Below are positions 1 to 7,414 of a stretch of DNA of 19,213 nucleotides, one piece after another. This DNA is from Thermodesulfobacteriaceae bacterium (GTDB lineage: Bacteria > Desulfobacterota > Dissulfuribacteria > Dissulfuribacterales > UBA3076): assembly GCA_012961845.1 (NCBI GenBank), contig DTYO01000194.1:1-19213 (forward strand), in the 5' to 3' direction. Position 1 is the first letter of the stretch. Each line of letters opens with the position of its first letter. The notes under the pieces were generated by a model, which was not told the origin of the DNA, ran no database searches, and saw only the letters and a list, made by a program, of their open reading frames with translations. Made by a program: the position numbers and the translations under genes.

Positions 1-2
1 AG

Positions 3-254
3 AATATGCTTAAGGACGGAGACTACGGTGCAGACACCATTACAGATGGTGTGTCCAAGAAAGTGCTGCCGTCTTTCCGCACTGAGCGAATTTCCCGGGA
101 GATTGCACTGTGTCTGGCGGCTCAGGGGTCATGCGACGTCTCCGGACTGGCGGAGCTGACAGGAGGTTCGGGAGATGAGTTGGAGAAGATCCTGGCCGCT
201 CTTCAGAAAAAGGGAACCGTCAAAGAGGAAAAGGCAGGCTGGGCCCTGGCTTGA
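3..254 (+). CDS. Unidentified protein, C-terminal part (possible winged-helix tail)
   Basis: An open frame runs from the left edge of the window to a TGA at 252-254. The first ATG is at position 6, but the frame has no stop before it, so this is probably the tail of a longer gene. About 82 residues are visible. The last 55 look like a small winged-helix fold: a helical stretch after RTERISREIALCLAAQG, then an LAELTG helix, a third helix (ELEKILAALQKKG) and a short wing (TVKEEKAGWAL). There are no cysteines suited to metal clusters. The stop overlaps a TTG of the next frame and lies 35 bases before its ATG, so the two are probably co-transcribed. I do not recognise the family. An upstream hdrA, hdrB or similar gene would be expected here, but that cannot be decided from this fragment. 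Confidence 0.55.
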   Translation, partial: NMLKDGDYGADTITDGVSKKVLPSFRTERISREIALCLAAQGSCDVSGLAELTGGSGDELEKILAALQKKGTVKEEKAGWALA

Positions 255-289
255 GACCACTGTTAGAAGAAGATTGGGAATACGATATT

Positions 290-859
290 ATGACCATTCA
301 GGTAAATAAATTAAACAAATCATTCGGACCGGAAATAGCTCATTACCAGGGCTGCTCGACGCTCAGCCTGTGTTACGGATGCGGTTCCTGCAGCGGAGTA
401 TGTCCTGTGGAGAAAGTGGTGCCTGAGTTTGATCCACGAAAAATTGTTCATATGGCATCCCTAGGGCTTGAAAAGCAGCTCCTTGAGTCGGACGAAATTT
501 GGGCCTGTTCGCAGTGTCAGAGCTGTATTCCGGTATGTCCTCAGGAAGTCCGGTGTGCAGACATCATCAAAGGGCTGAGGGAAGAGGCAGTTAAGAGGGG
601 GCTGGCGGATTCAGACAGACTGGCTTCACTGGGTGTTTTCGCTCAGGTAGACCCGGGCAAATGCGTAGCGTGTCTGACATGTGTCCGACTGTGTCCGTTT
701 GGGGCGCCCTATATCGCAGGGAGTGGATCTGCATATATTGAACCTGATCTCTGCAAGGCCTGTGGAATCTGTGTTCTGGAATGTCCTGCTGAGGCAATTG
801 AACTGGCCCCTTCACTCGAGGCCAGAGGTATGAGGAATGGTGGCAGAGATGTCAATTAG
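290..859 (+). CDS. hdrC: HdrC-like protein with C-terminal 2x[4Fe-4S] ferredoxin domain
   Basis: This is an electron-transfer protein of the heterodisulfide reductase subunit C type, predicted cytoplasmic. The N-terminal half has the two HdrC cluster motifs: CYGCGSCSGVCP (cysteines near 28, 31, 34 and 38, counted from the ATG at 290) and CSQCQSCIPVCP (near 73-83). An added ferredoxin domain follows, with CVACLTCVRLCP and CKACGICVLECP, so up to four [4Fe-4S] clusters are possible. The frame opens at a TTG at 251 that overlaps the previous stop. I prefer the ATG at 290 because HdrC proteins typically begin close to the INKLNKSF-like segment; neither start has a strong Shine-Dalgarno. The 3' end overlaps the MvhD gene. 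Next to MvhD, MetV and MetF it probably carries electrons to or from methylene-THF reductase rather than acting on a heterodisulfide. Confidence 0.88.
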   Translation: MTIQVNKLNKSFGPEIAHYQGCSTLSLCYGCGSCSGVCPVEKVVPEFDPRKIVHMASLGLEKQLLESDEIWACSQCQSCIPVCPQEVRCADIIKGLREEAVKRGLADSDRLASLGVFAQVDPGKCVACLTCVRLCPFGAPYIAGSGSAYIEPDLCKACGICVLECPAEAIELAPSLEARGMRNGGRDVN

Positions 860-1250
860 CGATCCGAAAATCATAGCTTTCTGTTGTAACTATACTGCGA
901 GTGTTGATGCAGATGCTCTCAAGGCCGCTGGCCTTGTTTCCGAGAACTTTGAATTGGTCAGGCTCCCCTGTACAGGAAGGCTGGAAGTGGTCCAGATACT
1001 GGATGCCCTGGATAACGGAGCCGAAGCAGTATTCGTGACAGGCTGCCTTGTGGACGAATGCCACAATCTTACTGGAAGTCGGCGAGCCTCAAAGAGGGTG
1101 CAATACGTAAAGGGAATACTCGAAGAGCTGGATATCGATCCCGGCAGGGTCGAGATGTTTTTTGCCGGCAGAGGGGAGACGGAGCCGGTAGTGGAAGCTG
1201 CCCGGGAGATGAAAGGCCGGGTGACTGGGATGGAGCCGATACACAAATAG
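837..1250 (+). CDS. mvhD: MvhD/FlpD-family iron-sulfur subunit
   Basis: This small (137-residue) protein belongs to the family of the delta subunit of methyl-viologen-reducing hydrogenase. Family features visible are CCNYTASVDADAL near the N-terminus, RLPCTGRLEV, and the strongly conserved FVTGCLVDECHNLTGSRRA segment. Five cysteines could hold the iron-sulfur cluster known in this family. MvhD proteins link Hdr-type complexes to an electron-input module such as a hydrogenase, a formate dehydrogenase or NADH. The start at 837 has AGAGG eight bases upstream and overlaps the HdrC end by 23 bases; an ATG at 849 is a possible alternative. With HdrC before it and MetV after it, it fits the Hdr-MvhD-MetVF arrangement described in Moorella-type acetogens. 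No hydrogenase genes are nearby. Confidence 0.93.
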   Translation: MVAEMSISDPKIIAFCCNYTASVDADALKAAGLVSENFELVRLPCTGRLEVVQILDALDNGAEAVFVTGCLVDECHNLTGSRRASKRVQYVKGILEELDIDPGRVEMFFAGRGETEPVVEAAREMKGRVTGMEPIHK

Positions 1251-1344
1251 AGGATATCTGGAACAGGTTTGCACGTCATGTTTCCTAATATCAACGGCTG
1301 AAAGTGACGGACAGAATATAAATTGACCAGGGACTTGAAAAAAA

Positions 1345-2013
1345 ATGATTATTGCTGAAAGAAAACCCATGCAGGAGATCCTGGGGATGACAGCCGGGAT
1401 GAAAAAAGTACTGGTTCTTGGGTGCAGAGGATGTGTTGCAGTATGTTCTGCAGGTGGCGACAAGGAGGTTAGTATCCTGTCGTCAGCACTGCGCCTGGGG
1501 AGGAAGATGTCAGGCGAGAAGATAGAAGTCCTGGAGGAGACCTATGTGAGGCAGTGTGATCCGGAATACCTGGAACCTCTCAGAGAAAGCGGGAAGGATT
1601 ACGATGCCGTGATCTCAATGGCATGTGGAGTGGGAGTCAACTTTATAGCCGACTGCTGCCGTGGGGTCAGGGTGCTGCCAGGTGTCAATACTACTTTCTA
1701 CGGGGCTAATCTGAGCAGCGGAGAGTGGAAGGAAATGTGTGCAGGATGCGGCTCATGCGTGCTCCACTTGACCGGCGGTCTCTGCCCCGTGGCTAGGTGT
1801 GCAAAGAGCCTGTCTAATGGTCCCTGCGGAGGGTCAGTGGGAGGAAAGTGTGAGATAAATCCGGATGTGCCGTGTGTCTGGCAGGGGATTTATGACAAAC
1901 TTACCTATCTCAGGCAGGAACAGAATCTAAGGGAAATTACGCCTATCAGGGACTGGCGGCCAGCTGGTCACGGAGGGCCCCGACGGAGAATCAGGGAGGA
2001 CTTGCTATCGTGA
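1345..2013 (+). CDS. metV: MetV, zinc/Fe-S partner subunit of methylene-THF reductase
   Basis: This 222-residue protein matches the methylenetetrahydrofolate reductase C-terminal-domain family called MetV in acetogens, the obligate partner of MetF in non-bifurcating and bifurcating type III enzymes. The N-terminal half has VLVLGCRGCVAVCSAGG, and the C-terminal half is cysteine-rich: CAGCGSCVL, GLCPVARCAKS, NGPCGG, GKCEIN and DVPC. These are the cluster- and zinc-binding segments typical of the family. AGGGA lies 11 bases before the ATG. Its TGA overlaps the GTG start of the MetF-AcsD gene by four bases (GTGA), so the two are likely translationally coupled, as expected for partner subunits. 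The 94 bases after mvhD hold no clear terminator. Confidence 0.9.
   Translation: MIIAERKPMQEILGMTAGMKKVLVLGCRGCVAVCSAGGDKEVSILSSALRLGRKMSGEKIEVLEETYVRQCDPEYLEPLRESGKDYDAVISMACGVGVNFIADCCRGVRVLPGVNTTFYGANLSSGEWKEMCAGCGSCVLHLTGGLCPVARCAKSLSNGPCGGSVGGKCEINPDVPCVWQGIYDKLTYLRQEQNLREITPIRDWRPAGHGGPRRRIREDLLS
1993..2000 (+). promoter_or_regulatory. Ribosome binding site fixing the GTG start of metF-acsD
   Basis: AGGGAGGA sits nine bases before the GTG at 2010. It supports GTG as the true start and the four-base overlap with metV. Confidence 0.7.
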
Positions 2014-5000
2014 TAGCAGGAAGCAATTTAGAATACGTATTGAGTTCCGGTGAGTTCGCAGTCACCGGAGAGTTAGGCCCGCCCAAAAACGGTGATTTTG
2101 ATGTTGTCAGGGAGAAGGCACGCATACTCAGGGGACACGTAGATGCCGTTAATATAACAGACTGCCAGACGGCCATAGTCAGAATGTCCAGCCTGGCAGC
2201 AGGTCTGATCGCCATGGCGGAAGGTGTAGAACCAGTCATGCAAATGACCTGCAGAGACAGGAACCGTATCGGAATGCAGTCTGATATACTGGGGGCTGCG
2301 GCGCTGGGCATCAAGAATCTGCTGTGCCTGACAGGTGATCACCAGAAATTTGGAAATCATCCCCATGCAAAAGGTGTCTTTGACATGGATTCCATCCAGC
2401 TTCTCGGAATGGTCAAAGACATGAGGGACGGGAAGAGATTTCAGTGTGGCGAGGTCATCAAGAACTACGAACCCAGGTTGTTTCTGGGAGCCGCAGCCAA
2501 TCCTTTTGCAGATCCATTTGAATACAGGCCTGTCAGGCTGGCAAAGAAAGTGGATGCCGGCGCCAGTTTCATCCAGACCCAGATTATTTACAATGTAGAC
2601 AAATTTGCCAGGTTCATGGAAATGGTGCGTGATCTGGGTCTACATGAGAAAGTATATATATTGGCCGGTGTTACACCGCCCAAGTCGCTTGGAATGGCCC
2701 GGTACATGAAAAAGTTTGTGCCAGGTCTGGACGTGACTGACGACGTGATCAAACGGCTCCAGGATGCCTCAGACCAGAGAGAAGAGGGCATTAATATATG
2801 CGTAGATATCATCAACCGGGTCCGTGAAATACCTGGTGTCGCAGGTGTCCATGTCATGGCCATCGAATGGGAAGAGGCAGTTGCTGATATTGTGTCCAGG
2901 GCGGGACTTTCCGCCAGACCGGAGCCCAGGGGGATAGAACCATGTCTGATAAGTTCGGGCACTATCGAAGAGGTTGTGTCAAAGGCCGAGGAGCAGATCA
3001 GGGCAGAACTCGAAAAACAGGTCGACCAGGCCAGGACCGAGGCAGCGGCATCAAGAGACCTGGTGACAAAAGAAAAGGAAAAAGCTGCCGGTGAAATTTC
3101 TGAACTGAAGAGCCAGCTGGATCGGCTCAAGGACATGGCCGACAGGGAAGAAATCAAGCAGAAACAGCTTGCTGAAGAATTGGCAAAGACAAGAGCCGCA
3201 CTGGAAAAGGCCAGAGGTGTGAGCGAGGCTGGTATGGTATGTAAATCAATAGTTGAGCCACAGGGGGTGGCTGCTGAAGCAGCACCGGTCAGTGAAATCG
3301 TTTCAGGGGAAGCGTTGTCTCTCAGAGAACAGAGGGCACTTCAATCCATAAATAAGGGCCTGGAAGCACTGCGTAAGATCTTGGGATTGACTGAAGATCA
3401 ATTGGAGGCGTTGAAGAGCTTTTTCGAGGCCGAATTTCTGCTGCACATGGGTGAAGGACAGCCTGCGGCTGCGGCATCGGCTGTACCTGAACCGCCCCGG
3501 GTTCAGATTGCCGAGCCAGTGCCTGAGTTGGAGGAGGCAGTCGAACCCGCAGCTGAAGAGGTCGCAGCCGCTGAAGCAGAGGAGATGTCCGTGGAGGCAG
3601 CAATAGAGGAGGAAGCTCCACCAGCCGGAGTTGCAGAAGAACCCATGCCGGCTGGAATCCCTCCCTGCCCACCGGAACTGTCACCGGATGAGTGGAAAAG
3701 AAAATGGGTTGTCCGGCTGACAGCCAGGGGCAATGTCCTCCTGCACAAGAGGGAAGTTCAGGAAGCCGAGTCAGCTTTTAGGCAGGCGCTCAAGATAGAC
3801 CCCGGTTACGAAAAGGCAAGAACAGGCCTGGAAAGGGCTGGAAAGAGAGAGGCTGTTCCTGAAGTTCCCGAAGAGAAGCCTGCTTCGCCGGAAGCTGAAA
3901 AAGAAGTGGCGCCGGCAGTAGAAGTGGAGGAGCTTCCGGAAGCTCCCGTACCGGAATCGGAAGCCGCTCCGCCGGAAGAGAAAAAGCCGGAGGCAAAGAG
4001 GGCCGCATCGCTGGCAGTCGAGGCTGAAGGTGTAGAAATTTCGACACTGGAGCTGGCTGAGGAAGCAGCCACCCTGATGGAAAGAGCAGGTTCCATTCCC
4101 CAGGACATGATCATGGAACCGGCTTCCGGCGTGATTCAGGAAGTAGTCATAGGTGATGGTGAAAAGGCACTTACCGTGGGTGGCTCATCTGCGCTGCCGT
4201 TCCATCTGTTTGAAGGAGACATGCCCAATTCTCCCCGTATTGCTTATGAGATACTGGACATGGAGCCTGAGGAGTGGCCTGAGCCCCTGATGAAATATTA
4301 TTCTGACGTAGCATCGGACCCAGTGGCCTGGGCAAAGAAATGTGTTGAGGAATATGGGGCAGAGGCAATATGTATGTCTCTTGTAAGCACCGATCCCAAC
4401 GGTGTGGACAGGCCGGCTGGCGAGGCGGCCCGGGTGGCCCAGTCAGTAGTGGACGGAGTGGATGTTCCAGTAATACTGTGGGGATGTGGCAATGCAGACA
4501 AAGACACCGAAACCTTGCGCGAGGTGACCAACCTGACAGGAAGCAAGAAGGTCTGTATAGGGCCCCCTACAGATGTAAACTATCGTACGCTGGGAGCCAC
4601 TGCCATGGCATTTCAGCTGCCGGTGGTAGCTGCAACGCCTATAGATGTGAATCTTGCAAAACAATTGAATATATTGCTGGAAAACCTTGGAATGTCCCTC
4701 AACCAGATACTCATGGATCCATCCATCGGAGCAGCCGGGTATGGGCTTGAATATACCTATTCGGTTATGGAGCGAATAAGGCTAGCTGCCCTTACCCAGC
4801 AGGACGACAAGCTGCAGGTTCCTTTTATCTGCAATCTTGGGCGGGAAGTCTGGAAGGCGAAGGAATGCCGTCTGCCTTCCGATCCGCTGATGGGTGATCA
4901 GGAAAGGCGTGGGATAATGATGGAAGCCGTCACAGCGTCTACTCTGTTGCTGGCAGGTGGAGAACTTATGGTGATGAGGCATCCCAAGGCTGTGTCGCTT

Positions 5001-5030
5001 ACGGAGTCTCTTATCAGGGGCATGATGTGA
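2010..5030 (+). CDS. metF-acsD: MetF-AcsD fusion: methylene-THF reductase joined to CFeSP small subunit
   Basis: One uninterrupted 1006-residue frame joins two Wood-Ljungdahl proteins. Residues 1-300 are MetF, which reduces methylene-THF to methyl-THF: GELGPPKNGD carries the likely catalytic Glu21 (equivalent by position to E. coli MetF Glu28), and LCLTGDHQ and FIQTQIIYN are family segments. Residues 675-1006 are AcsD/CdhD, the small subunit of the corrinoid iron-sulfur protein: VIGDGEKALTVGGSSALPFH, FEGDMPNSP, AKKCVEEYGAEAI, DPSIGAAGYGLEY, VTASTLLLAGG and MRHPKAV. Between them lie a coiled coil (318-402), a helical patch (436-480), an acidic Pro/Ala/Glu tract (484-558), one TPR-like unit (558-612) and a second acidic tract (613-670). 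The start is a GTG overlapping the metV stop. A stand-alone metF or acsD is absent here. Both family assignments are firm; the functional gain from fusion (proximity of methyl donor and acceptor) is inferred. Confidence 0.93.
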   Translation: MIAGSNLEYVLSSGEFAVTGELGPPKNGDFDVVREKARILRGHVDAVNITDCQTAIVRMSSLAAGLIAMAEGVEPVMQMTCRDRNRIGMQSDILGAAALGIKNLLCLTGDHQKFGNHPHAKGVFDMDSIQLLGMVKDMRDGKRFQCGEVIKNYEPRLFLGAAANPFADPFEYRPVRLAKKVDAGASFIQTQIIYNVDKFARFMEMVRDLGLHEKVYILAGVTPPKSLGMARYMKKFVPGLDVTDDVIKRLQDASDQREEGINICVDIINRVREIPGVAGVHVMAIEWEEAVADIVSRAGLSARPEPRGIEPCLISSGTIEEVVSKAEEQIRAELEKQVDQARTEAAASRDLVTKEKEKAAGEISELKSQLDRLKDMADREEIKQKQLAEELAKTRAALEKARGVSEAGMVCKSIVEPQGVAAEAAPVSEIVSGEALSLREQRALQSINKGLEALRKILGLTEDQLEALKSFFEAEFLLHMGEGQPAAAASAVPEPPRVQIAEPVPELEEAVEPAAEEVAAAEAEEMSVEAAIEEEAPPAGVAEEPMPAGIPPCPPELSPDEWKRKWVVRLTARGNVLLHKREVQEAESAFRQALKIDPGYEKARTGLERAGKREAVPEVPEEKPASPEAEKEVAPAVEVEELPEAPVPESEAAPPEEKKPEAKRAASLAVEAEGVEISTLELAEEAATLMERAGSIPQDMIMEPASGVIQEVVIGDGEKALTVGGSSALPFHLFEGDMPNSPRIAYEILDMEPEEWPEPLMKYYSDVASDPVAWAKKCVEEYGAEAICMSLVSTDPNGVDRPAGEAARVAQSVVDGVDVPVILWGCGNADKDTETLREVTNLTGSKKVCIGPPTDVNYRTLGATAMAFQLPVVAATPIDVNLAKQLNILLENLGMSLNQILMDPSIGAAGYGLEYTYSVMERIRLAALTQQDDKLQVPFICNLGREVWKAKECRLPSDPLMGDQERRGIMMEAVTASTLLLAGGELMVMRHPKAVSLTESLIRGMM

Positions 5031-5102
5031 GACCGGCAGGTCGGATGACCATTATTTGTTCATTTAACTATTAAATATATTTGAGTTTCTGAGGGGTTAA
5101 AT

Positions 5103-7307
5103 ATGTCAAAAATCATATGTTCCGCCGCAATTCGAGGAGCCCATAAAATTGTGGATATGGCCGAGGAAAAGTTTGAGGAGGCTGTCAAGAAGTATGGGCC
5201 TGAGCATGAGGTGGCTTTTCCAAACACTGCTTACTATCTACCTATCATCTACAGCATGCTGGGAGCTCCGGTGCAGCAGCTGGGGGATATGAAGGAAATT
5301 TTTCAGGAATGCCGCAAGCTCCTTCCACCGCCGGTTAGTCGCAGCGTATGGCTGCCCTACCTTGCCCATGCGCTGGATGCCGGTATGGCCACATTTTTCG
5401 CAGAGGAGATGTTCGAAGCCATCCGATATATCGAGGAGCCGAATTTCTATACCAAGACCGAAGATCCTACAGCAGACAATGTATGGCTGGGCGCCGCAGA
5501 TGACGTCATCTTCCGCAAGCGCGGAGTGGAATTCGTTGACGGCACCGCACCTGGATTTGCTGCACTTCTCGGTGCTCCGAAGGACTCCAAGACAGCGGCC
5601 GAGATAGCTCTGGAGCTCCAGGAAAAAAACCTTTATATTTTTATGCATGACAAGAGCGACGGCATATCAATGCCGGATCAGCTGGCAAAAGAAAACGTAC
5701 AGCTGGGGTGGTCAACGAGGCTTGCATCCTTCGGCCCCACATATACCTCTGCAGTCTTTGCAATAGGATTCGCCTGCCGGGTTGCTCTGGCCTTCGGGGG
5801 AATCAAGCCGGGGGATTTCAAAGGCAATCTTATTTACAACAAGGATCGTACTTTTGCATTCGTCATCGCCTTCGGACCGGTATCAGATGAGTGGTACGCA
5901 AATGCAGCCGGGGCCATAAACTGGGGATTCCCGACAATATCCGACTGGGATATACCGCAGGTCCTCCCCACAGGTATCTGCACCTATGAACATGTCGTCA
6001 GCAATGTTCCGCACGGAGAAATCGTGCAGAAGGCCATAGAGGTGCGCGGGCTCAAGGTATCTGTATCCAAGATCGATATTCCCACTGCTTACGGGCCGGC
6101 TTTCGAAGGAGAGCGGATCAGAAAAGACGACCTGTACCTTGAATGTGGCGGTGGACGTACCCTTGGTGTCGAAGTCCTTATTTCCAAGGAAATGGATGAG
6201 ATCCAGGATGGACTGGTTACCGTCGAAGGCCCCGAGATGTCTGATGTGGAACTGGGCGCCAAACTGCCGTTGGCCATCCTGGTGGAGGTGGCAGGCCGTC
6301 AGATGCAGTCGGATTTCGAGCCTATTCTGGAACGCCAGTTCCATCATCTGATAAACTATGCCCAGGGCATAATGCACATAGGGCAGAGAAATATCATGTG
6401 GGTCAGAGTTGGGAAGGCGGCCATAGAAAAGGGATTCAAGTTTGAACACATAGGGCGTCTGCTCCACGGCAAGCTTCATCAGGATTTCGGAGCTATTATC
6501 GACAAGATTCAGGTCAAGATATATACGGAGGAAGACAAGGTAAAAGAGATTCTGGAGCTTGCAAAGAAAGTGTATGCGGCCAGGGATGAGCGTCTTGGCT
6601 CAATGACCGATGAGACTGAAGAAGTCTTCTATTCATGTACTCTGTGTCAGTCCTTTGCTCCCAGCCATGTATGCGTGATCACCCCTGAAAGGGTCGGCAT
6701 GTGCGGTGCCTATAACTGGCTTGACGGAAAGGCATCTTACGAGATAAATCCCACCGGACCCAACCAGCCTATCGAAAAAGGGGATGTCATTGATGACAGT
6801 TTGGGCCAGTGGACAGGAATCAATGAGTTCGTCAAACAGGCCTCAAGAGGCAAGGTCGAGCAGGTCAGCGCTTACAGCCTGATGGTTGATCCCATGACAG
6901 CGTGCGGCTGTTTTGAGTGCATCGCTACCATGTTGCCCATGTGCAACGGGATTATGATAGTGAACAGGGACTATATGGGTATGACACCCAGCGGGATGAA
7001 GTTTACCACTCTGGCAGGCATGGTGGGAGGAGGCCAGGTAACGCCTGGATTTCTTGGAGTATCCAAGCACTATATCTGTAGCCGGAAGTTCATGAAGGCC
7101 GAAGGCGGGTTGAAGCGTGTGGTCTGGATGCCCAAAATCCTTAAGGAAGAGATCCGGGAGCGTCTGGAGAAACGATGTGAAGAAGAGGGGTTGCCTGAAC
7201 TCTTTGACATGATAGCCGATGATGAAGTCGGGACCACAGAAGATGAGGTGCTGGCTTTCCTGCAGGAGAAGGGGCATCCTGCGCTCAGTATGGAGAGTGC
7301 GGTTTAG
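5103..7307 (+). CDS. acsB: Acetyl-CoA synthase (CODH/ACS subunit AcsB)
   Basis: This enzyme assembles acetyl-CoA from CO, a methyl group from the corrinoid protein, and CoA. The 734 residues match the full-length bacterial form (about 730 in Moorella), including the N-terminal domain that contacts CO dehydrogenase. The A-cluster cysteines are all present: Cys512, 515, 524 and 534 (CTLCQSFAPSHVC, GMCGAYNW) and Cys601 and 603 (ACGCFEC). Their spacing of 3, 9, 10, 67 and 2 residues is the same as in the Moorella enzyme (506, 509, 518, 528, 595, 597). GAGGGG lies six bases before the ATG. The 72-base AT-rich gap after metF-acsD has no clear terminator, so it is likely in the same operon. The CO-generating partner AcsA/CooS is not in this window. 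Confidence 0.97.
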   Translation: MSKIICSAAIRGAHKIVDMAEEKFEEAVKKYGPEHEVAFPNTAYYLPIIYSMLGAPVQQLGDMKEIFQECRKLLPPPVSRSVWLPYLAHALDAGMATFFAEEMFEAIRYIEEPNFYTKTEDPTADNVWLGAADDVIFRKRGVEFVDGTAPGFAALLGAPKDSKTAAEIALELQEKNLYIFMHDKSDGISMPDQLAKENVQLGWSTRLASFGPTYTSAVFAIGFACRVALAFGGIKPGDFKGNLIYNKDRTFAFVIAFGPVSDEWYANAAGAINWGFPTISDWDIPQVLPTGICTYEHVVSNVPHGEIVQKAIEVRGLKVSVSKIDIPTAYGPAFEGERIRKDDLYLECGGGRTLGVEVLISKEMDEIQDGLVTVEGPEMSDVELGAKLPLAILVEVAGRQMQSDFEPILERQFHHLINYAQGIMHIGQRNIMWVRVGKAAIEKGFKFEHIGRLLHGKLHQDFGAIIDKIQVKIYTEEDKVKEILELAKKVYAARDERLGSMTDETEEVFYSCTLCQSFAPSHVCVITPERVGMCGAYNWLDGKASYEINPTGPNQPIEKGDVIDDSLGQWTGINEFVKQASRGKVEQVSAYSLMVDPMTACGCFECIATMLPMCNGIMIVNRDYMGMTPSGMKFTTLAGMVGGGQVTPGFLGVSKHYICSRKFMKAEGGLKRVVWMPKILKEEIRERLEKRCEEEGLPELFDMIADDEVGTTEDEVLAFLQEKGHPALSMESAV

Positions 7308-7414
7308 ATGGGTTGTCAATGGGGGTCTAGTACTTCTCTGGTAGAGGAAAGCCGTGCCCCTGTTTTTTGGCTTGTTTGTTTTCCATAATAATTTTACACG
7401 GAGAGGTGTGACTG

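Noticed and set aside
890..1294. Minus-strand ORF opposite mvhD
   Set aside because: Low-complexity Ser/Pro translation, fully covered by a conserved gene on the other strand.
2588..3157. 189-codon minus-strand ORF
   Set aside because: Ser/Ala-rich shadow of the MetF domain and coiled-coil region on the opposite strand; no start signal or domain.
7343..7374. Possible terminator in the acsB-acsC gap (AAGCC ... GGCTT)
   Set aside because: Only five pairs with a large loop; the T-run is in the loop rather than after the stem, and the gene order argues for one operon.
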